From Maratus speciosus (lineage: Eukaryota; Arthropoda; Arachnida; Araneae; Salticidae): a stretch of 64,000 bases of DNA. A program made the translations under genes and the position numbers. The DNA is taken from positions 96,502,363 to 96,566,362 of the forward strand of contig OZ010790.1 in assembly GCA_963932465.1 (NCBI GenBank). Direction: 5' to 3'. Below the pieces are notes generated by a model. That model was given only the letters and a program-made list of their open reading frames with translations, ran no database searches and was not told the origin of the DNA. This document shows, piece after piece, positions 1 through 12,222 of the stretch (position 1 is its first letter; each line of letters starts with the position of its first letter).

Positions 1-1430
1 GGTAGTGCCAAAATCTCGGCGCGTATAGAAAAAAAAAAAAAAAAACATTCGTGAACCCCAACAGCATGAAATGACGGCTCAAAATTTTCCCATAGAGATA
101 ACATTACGAGTTTAATTCTATGTATTTGAAAGATAAGGCTTTTTTTTTTTTTTTTTTTAGTCATCTAGGTTGAGCTTTTTTCTGAACCAATTTTAATAAT
201 TATTTTTTTTTAATGAAAGCTGTTTCTTTCTAGATTTGCCCGCACTAGCTATTTTTTTAAATATTCTCATTTTTATACTTAAATTTAAAATTAAAAAAAT
301 TTCTATGAATTTGTTTCAAAATGGTAGCAATTGAATTACTTCCATTGTTGTAAAAAAAGGGAAAATAATAAGGTTTGCTTATCTTTATTGATACCATTTC
401 TCATAAAATTCAAAATAAACTTCCTGAAAAAACTTAACAGAAAATGATGTCACGCTTTAAAAAAATACTCATGTTTTTCGCAAAAAGCTGTTATAATTCA
501 ATTCTTTTTCATTCATTGAGTTTGAGACGCTTGATGAAATTCTTCAATGAGGCAAAATGACATCATATTTAAATGAAAACGATCATTTTCGCTGATAAAA
601 GTAAATATTTTACTACGAACGCCTCTAAAAGATATAAATTTCTGGAATTTTACTCGCCGATACGCAGATTAGAATCACAAGTCAAGAATGGGAATGTTCA
701 CATCGCAAAGTCGTAGTTGACAAGCTTGATTTCAAGTTCAGAAATATATGTATTAATTACATATTGCGCATTGAAATATTTTTGAAATGGTGAATGTAAA
801 TATGACAGATGCGTATGCAAATTTTGAGACGGTGAAAATAGCGTTAAGTTTAGATTTTACGAGAAAAATAATTCGGCACAGATGTCATATACGCGATTTT
901 TTTCCGCTGCCAATTTAGCGAAAACATCAACAGCATAAACAATAAACAACAACATCATACGGGTTACCACATCAAGCAAAATACCGACACTTTGGCGAAA
1001 GTTACGTACCCGTTGAGTATATGATATTTGCGTCAGAAAAAATCGCGCCAATATGGGGTGGCGCTTATATGACATCTGTGCCAATAATTCCATGATTGAC
1101 TTAAGGTGAAATCATTTTCTCTGATTTTCAAATCGGTAATTTTAAACATAACAGCCTCAATGGGTAATTTCATCAAAATTACTTATCTTGATCAGGTATA
1201 ATAATACAGTTTAATTTTTTAATACTTTGAACCGTTGAAGTGTATGGAATTAGTATTTTGGCAACTTTAAGTTTAAAAAAAAATATTTGTTTTAAGAGAC
1301 TAAGTACTAACCTTTGTATGAGTTCGTTTTTAAACAATTTCTTTCGTCGAAATTCGACGAGATTAATCCCGTTATTAATTAAAACATTAGCTCCATTGTT
1401 GTAAATTATGCACTCTAACCTCATACGGAT
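1..1430 (+). repeat. Helitron-like family fragment (copy D)
   Basis: This stretch aligns by eye, in the same order, with about 56000-56880 inside the Helitron-like element at 55739-60576. Shared blocks include the 'GTTTGAGACGC' region (near 520), the 'GATGCGTATGCAAATTTTGAGAC' region (near 810), and the 'TTTGGCAACTTTAAG...TTGTTTTAAGAG' region (near 1255). No coding sequence is visible; the short open frames here are AT-rich and resemble nothing. The 5' end lies outside the window and the 3' limit is uncertain. It is an old, diverged copy. Confidence 0.6.
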
Positions 1431-2990
1431 CATTATGGAGTCGAATGTTGAAGTCTATGTTGATTGATACATTGGTGACCAGAGATATAGATTGACCCCC
1501 CCCCCCCCCTTTCAGAAGTTTTACTTTCTACGTACGTAACGGCCACTATTTTTTTCGATCCTTTCATTCTCCGTAAGCTTCCAAATCGATGCAATTCATT
1601 TTGAATTGTAAATTAAGAGAAACGAAAAGAAATCGAATACGGAAATTACGATTTTGGGCATTAGCCGTATGGCTATGAGTGATACTCGAAGAAATCGAGA
1701 AAAATATAATGTCATGTATGCATTACTTATATGTATGCATTCTTATGTATGAATGTTTGTATTCAGACAAATATATGTTTCTATTGGAAAATTTTCATAA
1801 TCGGGTTTATGGACAATTTCATAATGTACTGAGCATTGTTGGATGCGCATATTTAACAATTTGGTAGCGGTCCCAATTACTGAAGATACTCAATTTTTTT
1901 TTAATTCATCTTAAGTGAATGTGCTGCAACTGAAATGCAAGTGAACATTCTGAAGTGAATGAGATAAGCATTTTTGTCAAGATGTACATTAGAAAACGGA
2001 AGTGTGTAGATTACAAAATAAAAATTTCTGTACGGGTTGGAAAAGGTAGCTTCCCTATTTCTTCGTTTTAAGATTTTAGCGAATTTTACTGGAGAACACG
2101 AAACTACAATGCGAAAAACACAATTAGAGAAGAATCATCAGTACCGAATTTCAATAGAAATTTCGTCTTATTAGTTACAGCCAGCTATATAGCTACAGCC
2201 AAATTGGCTTAATTTAAGGCGACATATTTTTGGTCGCCAAATTTGGCGATATTTCGCCGGATGTCGCGAAGCTTAGCAAGAAATTCGACGTTACTGCATA
2301 TGACTATATAGTTTTATGCTTATGATCGGGAAAATGGACACAACAAAGAAAGATAATTAGTTAGAAATCATGTTCATTAAAAGTCATAAATTATTCCCTG
2401 ATTTTTTTTTAATTGTTTGTCTAGATTTAGCGTACATATTTAGAAATATATATATTGTTATATGTGTAACGTTATACACATAAGTTTCGAAAATGCCGGT
2501 TGAAAGAAAGCAATTCAAATATAAAGAGTTATTCAGCGTAATTCTATGTGGAAAAGCCGAATAAGAATAACCCAGATGCCTTCCGAGTATTTGCAGAAAA
2601 ACGATATAACATCAACTCCGATGAATAAAGGTATAAAGTTTGATAGAGGAGTATAGCAGACTACCTATGTGTGTGTGACATACTGTTACAAACCTTTACC
2701 TGTTACGAAATTAAATAAGTGTCTGCTGTGCCAGACAAGCAAGTCTTTGAAGGAGCTTTAAAATTTTCTGACGCTAACTCGGTGGATCATGTTCCAATTT
2801 TTGATTGTCTCAAAGATCGGAGCTACATTAAACAAATCAAAATCGCTCAAATACATCCGGTGTTAAATCTTTATCTTTACCGGAGATTCTCATATCCAAT
2901 GATTTCTGTTTACTTTTAACATTTCTGAATTATTCTAAAAAGCAAGAAATAACGCTGCATGAAAATTTTGATAATTTTGACATCAGATTT
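1431..2990. other. Unassigned AT-rich stretch
   Basis: No recognisable gene. It holds a 14-base C run (1496-1509) and short open frames without family resemblance. The distal part (from about 2500) precedes the decayed helicase in the same orientation and may be the upstream part of the same Helitron open frame, but I could not find Rep motifs in it. Confidence 0.4.
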
Positions 2991-2999
2991 TACAGATGA

Positions 3000-4392
3000 G
3001 CAGCAGAAGATACTACAGTTATGCACTGAACAGCTTTTGTGTTTGCAAACAAAAGTTATAAATTTCCCTAAGTAACTTTTACTATTGGAAAAGGAAGAGC
3101 TGAAAATGCACTATAATCAAAGAAATTAGTAAAACAATCATAGAGCAGTTAGGAATCAGAATCGATCATTCTTTTGGTCATTTAATGTCAAAAACAAAGC
3201 AATTCAATCAGCGCTTAAAGAACCAACATGTTTTAAATAGTTCGCTAATTTAAAAAAATCAGCAAGCAATAAATCTATAGCTCAGCATGGATCTCGTGTT
3301 AGTTCTCGTTATTGACGAATTTTCAATGATAGGATGTCGTCTTATGGCTGACTTTGAACAAAGATGTCGCGAAGGTAAAATAGATAGCATTGAGCCTTTT
3401 AGGGGCTTATTTGTTTAAATCCGTGGAAGTATTAGGTAGTTAAATCGCGTAAAAGGCATCCCTGTATATAATTCATTTTGGTACTTCGCGGGCAAAAAAT
3501 GCTTAGAGCTTTAAAAAAAAAAATGCTTCAGATTAACAAACTCAATGAGACAAAAAGACGATCAGCAGACACAATTCCGAAAGACTCTTAACTCACTTTG
3601 CGCGAGTCAAGTTTCAGACTACCTTTCACCCCTTATGCAACGACGCAAAGATATACCGCTTTCGGCTAACTTGAATGATTTGAAGATGACATATGTCTTT
3701 TTTTCAAAACCAAGCAAGCAAAAGAATATAATGAAGAAGTAATTCTTAAATTAATGAAGGGGGGGGGGGGGTAATGACAAGAATTTTAGCAGATCACAGT
3801 GATTAAACAGCAAGATGGGGTGAAGATGATCACGTGTCTAGACTTCAGGCTGAACTTTCCTCAGCAGCTGGATGCAGGGTTATGCATTATGCTACATACC
3901 AATATCTGGACGGAGTGAGGATTGTAAACGGTGCACTAAGTACGTTAAAAGATATTACCTATGACCCACGATTTCAACCTCAAGGCTTGCCACAGGCTAT
4001 AATAGTTCATTTTGTTGAGTATCATGTGCCATTTCTAACTGGAAGAATTTTTTTATCAAACGTATTTGTAAATATTGGAAAGAAGAAAAAGCCTCAGTCT
4101 CACGAAGTTAGTTATCTTTAACTATTGTATACCTTGCCACCATACACAAATACCAGAGTAACTTTGTCAAACTTTGTTAAAAACTGCTGTGGACATTCAT
4201 CTAAAGGTGTTGTCACATAAAACAACTTATGTCACTTTTACTGTAGTTTGTCATTTAGAAAAAGTTCTAATGGAAGCGATTTTCGCTAAGGCTAGGCTTT
4301 ACGAAATTAGAAGTGTGGGAGCAATTGCTGTCAGATTAGCATTTGTGCATTACCCGAGGCAACTGACGGCTGAATTAAGTACTTTAAAATGA
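3000..4392 (+). pseudogene. Decayed Pif1-type helicase of a Helitron
   Basis: Helitron helicases are the C-terminal half of Rep-Hel proteins that drive rolling-circle transposition. Several Pif1 motifs can be read in order but in different frames. A Walker B-type block 'VIDEFSMIGCRLMADFEQR' lies near 3307-3365. A 'VKGIPVYNSFW' block lies near 3440-3480. 'MRQKDDQQTQFRKTLNSL' starts at 3545. 'AGCRVM...VNGALSTLKDITYDP' lies in the open frame 3834-4121. A final 'TTYVTFTVVCHLEKVL' block, like the motif VI region 'TYVALSRV', lies in 4174-4392. Walker A is not recoverable, and several frameshifts and stops separate the pieces, so it is not functional. The likely element 3' end is at 4528. Identification as Helitron rather than cellular PIF1 is from the motif style and context. 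Confidence 0.75.
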
Positions 4393-4498
4393 AGTATCGA
4401 TGATTGTTATTTCAAACTTACTTTTATACTATTAAACAGCAATCTAGAAAATAAAACATTTTTTTTTAATAATATCTTTTAAGTTTACGTGTCTCCAT

Positions 4499-4528
4499 GC
4501 TCCGACATTTCGGCCTGACCTATACTAG
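4499..4528 (+). other. Candidate Helitron 3' terminus (CTAG|T)
   Basis: The sequence ends ACTAG followed by T, as expected for a Helitron 3' CTRR end inserted between A and T. Homology between the downstream DNA (from 4529) and the repeat copy near 11480 (reverse strand) begins right after this CTAG. This makes it a plausible boundary of the element carrying the decayed helicase. The preceding hairpin is weak. Confidence 0.4.
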
Positions 4529-5338
4529 TTATTATTATAGGAAAAGGGCCAAAAATTTATGTATGACAGATTTTTGATATCATTAAAAATAGCCTCAAGG
4601 TGAGAAAAAAATAGGATCTCAGAAAAAAAATCATAACTTCGTCAAATCACAAGATATCAATTTCATTTAATTTTTTTGTAAATCTTCTTAATATTATTTA
4701 CAACTTTTATACAGACAAGTTCTTAATAGTACCATCTCTTACAGAAAAGAAAAAGAATTAAAAAAAGGGGTGGGAGAGGGGTTGAAGAAGAAAAAAAAAT
4801 AATAACTTTGTCAATTCACAAGATACCAAATCCACTTAAATTTATTATAAATCTTCTTAATATTAACTAAAACTTTTAAAATGACAAATTTTTGATAGGA
4901 CTGACTCTTACACAAAAAAAGTATAATTATCGTGATGGAAATTTTTGACAAATCTGAGAGATACTGTATAGAGGGTTGGATTATTAAATGCGAACGTGTC
5001 TCAATTAATAGAACGTCAGAATTTAAAACATAATGTGCGCTTCCTTTAATGAAGCCATTACCACATGGTTTAGATTTATTATTGAAATATGCTTAACTTT
5101 TACTATAACTTTTGTGGTAACAAGTTTTTGCTAAGGTGAACCCAAGTAATGGATGATATTACTAAAACTATTCTTAAAGGATGAAAACAATAAGAGTTAA
5201 AAAAATTATCGTATTAATATAAGCCTAACAAAAACCAACTCTTACAGAAAAATTAAATTGAAAACTCGTCAAAAGCGGCAGATAAAATTGTTAAACTGGT
5301 TTATCTCTAATCAAGATTTAGCTTTTGTTGGTGAAATA
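4529..5338 (-). repeat. Copy of the tandem-repeat segment found at 10.06-11.6 kb, left part
   Basis: On the reverse strand this matches 10100-11480: the 'GGCCAAAAATTTATGTA' block at 4548, two and a bit units of the ~165-bp repeat with 'CATAACTTCGTCAA' and 'TTTTGATAGGA', then the 'GCCGCTTTTGACGAG' block near 5270. The copy is interrupted by the Tc1 element at 5339-6756 and resumes at 6757-6810. Confidence 0.65.
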
Positions 5339-6756
5339 ACACTCATGTTTGTGAAAATTGCAAATCTATGAAGGAATCATCAGAATTAAACAAAATTTAA
5401 TTCATAAACGACTGGTATTGGTACAAACAAATTAATACATTTCCAAAGTAAAAAAATATATATATATTAAGTGTCCAAAATCAGTATTTGGTGTGGCCAC
5501 CACTCTCTACAATAAGTGCTGCTATACGACGTGGCATGGAGTCAAACAGGTTTTGAATATCTGTTTGGGGAAGAGCATTCCATATTCTTTGTATGCGTAC
5601 CCGCAGTTCATCTGTAGAAGCTATAGGAGAAGGTTAACGGGCGACACACCGATAAACGAAATTCCCGACATGTTTAATGGACGACATATCCGGAGAATAC
5701 GCAAGCCACTGAAGAAAATGTATGTGTTCTGCTGACAAGAAGTCTTAATCATTTCTTGCAGCATGTGGGCGGGCAATATCCTGTTGAAAGATGGTTCCAG
5801 GTTTGCCTTGAAGAAAAGGAAAGACGTCGGGCTCCCGCACTTCCCTTATGTACCTGTTGCTGTTTAGATTACCTATAATTCGTAGCAGCTGCAATCGTCC
5901 ATGATTCGCAATCGCATCCCAGACCATATTCTCGGTGTTTGTCCACTATGACATTCGATAATGCACACCGGAAGGTAGCGTTCACCAGCATATCGTTTAA
6001 CACGAATGCGGCCATGTTGATACCACAAATTAAAGCGGGATTCGTCAGATAAAATAAATTGTTGCCAACTTGCATGCCAGTGTCTATGCTCATGAACACG
6101 TTGCAGCCGCAGGCGTAGTTGGTTTTGCGGGAGGAGGATCTTGTATAAAGGAGGTCTTGCACACAGTCCACGGTGCAGCAGACGTCGACGAAATAACGAT
6201 GTAGACAGTGATACACCTGTATCAGTTGACCAATGTGCTACCAACTGTCTTGATGAAGCTGTTCTATCCGTCAGTGCCATGCGAACCACGTGTTTATCAG
6301 CGCGCGTTGACGTCAACGTTTGCGGTCCACACTCAGATTTCCGAATTGTCCGATCCTTGTCGCTCCACTGCTTCCAAACTTGCATCACTGTGCTGCTGTT
6401 ATGCTGTACACGAGCTGCTATTGCAAGATAGGGAAATCCTTCTTCACGATGGCCGATGATTCTCCCCCATTCAAACTCCGTCTGTTGCTGAAATGCCGCC
6501 TTCTTTTGTCGAACAGGCATAATTACGTCTCACCAAACGTTTACGTTTAGCAAATAACCATAGACAATACTCAACGTCTCGCTACATTCCTCTATTTATA
6601 CCATTTCAGCAACAGTTCAGAGGATGCTGCTCAGCCCACGCATGCTTGGTGACTCTGAATTTGGAATAATTTGCATAACACCCTATACATTGCATTCTCT
6701 GAAATTTTCAGTTCAATCGCGTCATTCCTTCAAGGTGTTGTAATTTTCATGAGTGT
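5339..6756 (-). mobile_element. Tc1/mariner element, full length, dead
   Basis: Imperfect terminal inverted repeats begin ACACTCATG and continue with AAAATT and GAAGGAAT blocks at both ends (from 5339 inward, and from 6756 inward on the reverse strand). TA dinucleotides lie just outside the left end (5337-5338) and within two bases of the right end. A transposase pseudogene fills the inside on the minus strand. The interrupted repeat continues on both sides (4529-5338 and 6757-6810), and an uninterrupted relative exists near 10062-10180. This supports insertion at TA into an older repeat. Confidence 0.85.
5481..6520 (-). pseudogene. Tc1-type DD34E transposase, broken
   Basis: The N-terminal reading frame (5873-6520) starts MPVRQKKAAFQQQTEFEWG and contains the paired helix-turn-helix region, an arginine-rich linker, and the first catalytic block 'ILSDESRFNLW'. 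The frame shifts near 5920. The second catalytic block, 'FQQDIARPHAARN', lies in 5745-5927. Further frames carry 'WLAYSPDMSSIKHVG' near 5660-5700, where the family has SPDxxPIEHVW, so the third catalytic glutamate is read as lysine. The C-terminus 'DIQNLFDSMPRRIAALI' ends at a stop at 5481-5483. Frameshifts plus the lost catalytic residue make it inactive. In the family the protein cuts and pastes its element at TA sites in the nucleus. Confidence 0.88.
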
Positions 6757-6810
6757 AGTACTTAACTTCGAAACCTACCTGTGCCTGTAGGCCGAGCCGG
6801 CAGGTTATTT
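6757..6810 (-). repeat. Continuation of the repeat interrupted by Tc1
   Basis: Reverse strand reads CTGCCGGCTCGGCCTACAGG, matching 10062-10105 (CTGCCGGCCCGGCCTACAGG and TTTCGAAGT). It is the far side of the Tc1 insertion. Confidence 0.65.
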
Positions 6811-7099
6811 TAGTTAAATTGCAAATATTTGAATTCCAGAATGTATTTAAATAACATTAAGATGGCATACCTTTAAACAAAATTTTCTTTAGTAAATATC
6901 CGGAATGCTTAGATATTTGGATTATGTTTTCTTCTTTTTAAGTCATTTTCTTAAGGAAGAGAATAAACTTTCTAAAAATAAGTTTTCTAGTTTTCAACAC
7001 TACGAATTATTTGTAATTACTCACTTGAGTTCATTCAAATATTATTACAATTTCAAATGAAAAATTATACATAGAGAAAAAACTTCCTTCTAGATATAG

Positions 7100-8010
7100 G
7101 CTTTTTGTGATTTCTTTAACATTTTCCAACATAGTTGAAAAGTGTTTATGAATTCGGTTTGCCAGGCCATCTGTCCATCTGTACGAAATCTAACTCGCGT
7201 CAATACAGCAGGATTACTCTGTAATTTATATATGCTATTGAGAATTACTATGGCGTGTTCGGTATTGAAAATGAAGTGTGTGGTTTTCACATTTTGTTTA
7301 CAGGGGGACTCAAAAGCATTCGTTACATAATGGTCTTTGGGGAAATATTGTTTATAGTGTACTTTTTAAAATGTTGCACTATTTCAAACATGTGAAACTT
7401 GATATACATCACTAAGGTGCATAACAGGATCTTTGCTGTTGAATTTGGTGTTCATATCAATTACATACTTATATACAGGGACACACAAAATATTCGGTTA
7501 CAGTACTGTCTATGAGCAATAATTGCTGGAAGTGTGTTTCCCGTTGTGGCATGTATTTACAAATTTAGCACCTTTTTTGCATATTAGTTCATGTTTCTAA
7601 AATATATAGATCATATACAGGTCTGTACAAAAGAATTGGCATTATATTCCGTTTATTGAAAGAAATTGCTGCAAAGAGATTTTGAAGGGTGTGAACTGAA
7701 CGACATTTTAGTTTAATATGTGGCATATATATAAATATACAAAGATACAACGATTCACAAAAGCATTTGAGTCCTTTTACGAATATAGATAATAATTTCA
7801 GAAACTGAGTCTTCAAACGTTTTGTGCGTTTTACAAATTGCTTCCTGAGGCATCATGTTTTGTTACAGTATTCTGAATGTGTTGCAAAGGGTTACATAAT
7901 CTATTCTTTACGCATGATTTGTCTTTCTTCTTTAGTATACAAATTTCATTTTAAATTAAAGCGTGACACATTTAAAAGAAAAATACATGTCTCTAAGAAC
8001 TGAATATATT
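7100..8010 (+). repeat. ACAGGG tandem-unit repeat family, copy 1
   Basis: It starts with a hairpin-like AACATTTTCCAAC / GTTGAAAAGTGTT motif (7119-7145). A decayed GTCY-type run follows (near 7165-7182), then units each beginning TACAGGG and running into CACAAAAGAATTCGGTTACA. Unit starts are at 7301, 7476 and 7618 (spacings 175 and 142). The same order and the same spacings occur at 17588, 17763 and 17906. No gene is present; the short open frames inside are shadows. Confidence 0.65.
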
Positions 8011-8303
8011 TAAATTGGCTGACGTGATAACCCATTGGAAACCTAACGAACTTTTCAAATTCTGTACGGATTGTCTTGATTCTTTAAGAAGTAAAAGATA
8101 TGTAATAACTCTTTCCAGGAGATAGTCATAGATGATGACCGAAACGTCGATTGTTATAATTTTATTTAAATGTTTGTTTAGTTTTTGACTTTACAACATT
8201 TTGTATACGCCATTTAGTAATTTTGTGATTTCTTATTTTCACGTTAATATTGAACTTTTCATGGTGTAAGTGTCCAGACCTTTTATCCTTTATTATAATT
8301 TAA

Positions 8304-8340
8304 CTAGCTGAAATACCTGGCGTTGCCCGGGGTTTTAAAC
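8304..8340 (-). other. Helitron 3' hairpin and CTAG terminus
   Basis: On the minus strand: CCCGGGCAACGCCAGG (stem of a GC-rich hairpin), a short spacer, then CAGCTAG|T. The same signature ends the copy at 60576. Confidence 0.7.
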
Positions 8341-10000
8341 ATGTTCGATTAGAAAAATCAATTTTAAAATTAAACACAGTACGGACTATGGATCTCGCAC
8401 AAATATGCTCTCTTTTTTAATGTATTGAAAGCCTTGAGAAATTTTGCTTTTATACCAGTATTTAAAAAAAAATGTTTCCTAAGTCTAAATAAATATAGTG
8501 TTGATTCTTGAAAAAAAAAATCGAAAAAAATATAAATTTATGAAAAACCTTTTATTATATCACCTTCTCTTGTAAAAGCCATGCATTATCCATATATTTG
8601 TTTTAAATATGAGGTCATACGCGAATTAGCCTATATTTTTCACAAAGAAATGGCGCATCTAGCATTTCTCGAGAATTAAATAAAAATCATGCATTCGTGA
8701 CATTATAACTCACTTGTATAATTTAACAGAATAATAAGGTTACTATAATTTGTGATACGTGCCAGTATACACCGCTAGGACACATTGCCGTTATCATTAT
8801 CCTTTCACGCGTGAAGGTTTCGCTATAGTACACCATTGTGAAATTTGGTAATTTTTGAAATTTAATATTCGCAAAATGGCATAATCATTAAATTGAAAAT
8901 TTATATCAAGAAGAAAAATACAAGTTTTTATCTTTCTAACGCAATTTGTCTAACAATTTTCTGGCAAATACTTTTCGAACTATTAATTTTTTCAGTAACT
9001 TCAAATGTTTCATTTTTCGAAATTAATCTGTGGCAACGATCAGCGAAAAAGCCAATCGCCAACAACGCATAGCTTTTTATTAAAGAGGATTAGTTCTAAA
9101 ATATAACTAAGTCACCATCTTCCTTTAAAATTTACTACTTTATTTATTTATTAAATATTCTCTTTCTTTAGTCAAAGAACCTCATTCCTTCCAAATAGAA
9201 CATTTATTTATTTTTATTATTTTTATTAATATAACCACATTTAACTGAGCCACATGCATGTGACCGATACATCACTTCATTGGATTTTCTTTTTATTTAT
9301 AGCCGAAAAGGTTTTATTCTGCTTTATCGCATATTTAGAGAATGTCATGATATGTCTGTAGCTCTAATATTCCTTAATGAGGCATCCAGCCAAGAGGAAG
9401 TATGAATATTACAGGCCAAGGACGGTAATAGAAAGCGAACACCCGCCTCAAAGAAATTTCATTCTTGCATTCTCACGGGCGTTTTCATGTAAGGTAATTG
9501 GAATAAATGGAAATATTTGACATATTGGAAGATATTTGATAATTTTTATATTTCCGGAAGAAAGAAGGGAAAGAAAATATTACATGTAGACTGGCTATTT
9601 ATGGAGTACCAAATACATTCAATGAATATTCAGAAAGGGCAAAACTGTTATCAGGTATTTTTAAAAAAATTAAACAATAAAATCTAGGAAAGTGAAACTT
9701 CTCTATAACGAAATTATTCCTTAAAAGGAAAATATCATAGGGAAATGCAGTACAATTATAATAGACGATTTACCTATTTAAAATGAAAAAGTCTTAAATG
9801 AAATTTTTTCTTTTGTCTTTCTTTATTTTTTTCTTGACTGAGGTCCCGGTCTGTTTAGTCCTTGTATTAGAATGAGGACAGTAGCCCCCTCCCCCAAAAG
9901 CGCAACAAACCATCCAGCGTTTTGTAATTCCATCATAGCAATTTTTGATATACTTTTGACTTGGCTGGTTTTCATTTTTTTATGTACTAGTTGCGTAGTA
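8341..10000. other. Interior of Helitron copy B, non-coding
   Basis: AT-rich sequence with no open frame worth calling. A somewhat GC-richer patch near 9370-9490 was not recognised. Confidence 0.4.
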
Positions 10001-10450
10001 CAGTAAACTCCCGACTACCAGGCCTAATGTGGCTGAAGGGTAGGCTCGATAACAAAAAAATCCCTGCCGGCCCGGCCTACAGGCAGAGGTAGATTTCGAA
10101 GTAAAATATACTAATTTCACAAACAAAAACTAAATCATGATTATAGATAAATCCACTTTAACAATTTTATCTGGCCGCTCTTGACGAGTTTTTATTTCAT
10201 TTTCATATAATAGCTGGTTTTATCAGAATCATGTTAGGGCGGTATTCAAAAAAATACTTTTCCATGCTCAACAACTCGAAATTTTCTGGCATAATTCCAG
10301 ATTCATTTTTAATTGAAAAAAATATGAAAATTGCTGACGTGATTTTTGAAGAGATTTATAAGCGACCTGTGTTTTTATTTTTTGTTCAATTAATTAAAAC
10401 TTGATATATAAACAATTGTTTTCTCAGAAGGACAATATTTTTCGTTTCTA

Positions 10451-10896
10451 ACACAATCGCTTCGGGAAATTCCGTTCAAAATGCCCACTTTAACATCATT
10501 TTTTGAAATATATTCTGCCTCTATCTAAAAATCGATTATTACGGTACATTATATAGTTTCTGAATAAGCGAATCTACCAATTAAATGCGTTTGAGAGCAA
10601 AAATGAATTTAAAAACCAGTCAGAAAATAAGCAGTTTGGATTTAAGCGCATCCTTAATACAATGATTTTTCCAACACAATCCGCTTCGGTAAATTCGGTT
10701 CAAAATGCCCTTTTTAACAGCATTTAAAAAAATATATTCTGCCCCTATCAGAAAATCGACCATTACGGTGCATTATATAGTTTCTGAGTAAGAAAACGTA
10801 CCAATTGGAAGACTTTTAGAGCAAAAATGAATTGTAAAATGAGTCAGAAAATAAGCAGTTTGGATTTGAATACACCCTTACTAAGATCATTTTTTA
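10451..10896 (+). repeat. Two 223-bp tandem units
   Basis: The block beginning ACACAATCGCTTCGG (10451) recurs at 10674 as ACACAATCCGCTTCGG. Shared content runs through AAAATCGAYYATTACGG, CATTATATAGTTTCTGA and GTCAGAAAATAAGCAGTTTGG. Confidence 0.75.
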
Positions 10897-10936
10897 CTTC
10901 AACCGGTATGTATTTTTAATTTGTTTTTGCTCTAAG

Positions 10937-11600
10937 AATTGGTCCTATCCAAAACTTGTCTATATAGATGTTGTAGACAATATTAAGAAGATATATGATA
11001 AATTCATGGGGATTTTATATCTTTTGAATTGACGGAGTTATGGATTTTTTTCTTCTTCAAACCCCCTTTTTGTTTTCGTTTTTAATTTTTTTTGCGGTAC
11101 GAATTGGTCCTATCAAAAACTTGTGAATATAAAAGTTGTAGATAATGTTAAGGAGATTCATGATAAAATTAATTGGATTTGATATCTTGAGAATTGACGA
11201 AGTTATGGATTTTTTTCTTCTTCAAACGCCCTTTTTGTTTTCGTTTTTAATTTTTTTTTGCGGTACGAATTGCTCCTATCAAAAACTTGTGAATATAAAA
11301 GTTTTAGATAATGTTAAGGAGATTTATAATAAAATTAATTGAATTTGATATCTTGAGAATTGACGAAGTTATGAATTTTTTTCTCCCAAAAACCCTATTT
11401 TTTGCGCCCCTTGAGCCCATTTTTAACTTTATCAAAAATCTGTGATACATAAATTTTTGGCCATATTTTTAGAAGCAATAAAAACTTTAAACTGATTTGA
11501 TATGTACAAAAATTAAGAAGTTATAGGTGGTTTTCTGTTTTCACAAAACCCCTCCCTATTTCCCTCCCCTTGGTCCGATTTTGCCCATTAACGAACTTGA
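10937..11600 (+). repeat. ~165-bp tandem array
   Basis: The anchor AATTGGTCCTATC occurs at 10937, 11102 and 11268, with a degenerate fourth unit near 11430. Each unit contains CTTGTGAATATAAAAGTT, GATATCTTGAGAATTGACG and TTCTTCTTCAAAC. The reverse complement of part of this array lies at 4548-4920. Confidence 0.8.
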
Positions 11601-11690
11601 CCGAGATTTTATGCCCATTGATTTTATGTATCAGTTTGGAAGAGATTGGTGCAGAATTACAAAAGTTATCGTGTCCAGAAAAAAGTGATA

Positions 11691-11697
11691 TATATAT

Positions 11698-11744
<47 letters not shown>

Positions 11745-11747
11745 TAT
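11691..11747 (+). repeat. (TA)n/(GATA)n microsatellite
   Basis: A short TA run passes into about eleven GATA units. Confidence 0.95.
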
Positions 11748-12139
11748 AAAGTTTTTTACTGAGGGTGGTTTTGGGTTCTAGGGGTCATGATCGGTGTAGA
11801 TCTGCAAAAATTTTTCAGAAATTCCAACATAGGAACGATCCCAATAGGTAGTATTTCATACGAAATCTACCTAAAAGCCGGATAAGCCGGAGTTCTAAAA
11901 ATATTTACTCGCTTTCTGCCCTCTTCCCCCCCCCCCCCATTATATTAAAAACTCATGTTACACATTTTAAGATAAATTTTATATACAGTGCATGCAGTTT
12001 CACAATAAGCAAAACATTAACGTGAAATGTAAGCCTAATTCGTAAAAAAAATTAGTAAATCTTATTTTACTGATTATTAATAAATTATTGAACAAATATT
12101 AAAAGTTATACACAAGATATAAGAGTCAAAATTTATTTT

Positions 12140-12222
12140 TTATTTTTTGAAAAAGTCCTTGATAGATGACTGCTTATCCCTGTTAGCCCTCTTCCGCAAC
12201 GCAATGTCCCTCCATTTGCGCA
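12140..12222 (-). pseudogene. C-terminal scrap of a pogo/Tigger-type transposase
   Basis: On the minus strand one frame reads 'LRKWRDIALRKRANRDKQS' followed by 'SIKDFFKK' and a stop at 12140-12142. Endings of the type KQxSIxxFFK-stop are characteristic of Tigger/jerky-type pogo transposases, which carry a CENP-B-like DNA-binding domain and a DDE domain. A stop lies just upstream in the same frame and no catalytic domain is present nearby, so only a remnant survives. Its position near the right terminus of the pogo-like element suggests a large internal deletion. The call rests on a short C-terminal motif and its placement between pogo-like ends. Confidence 0.4.
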
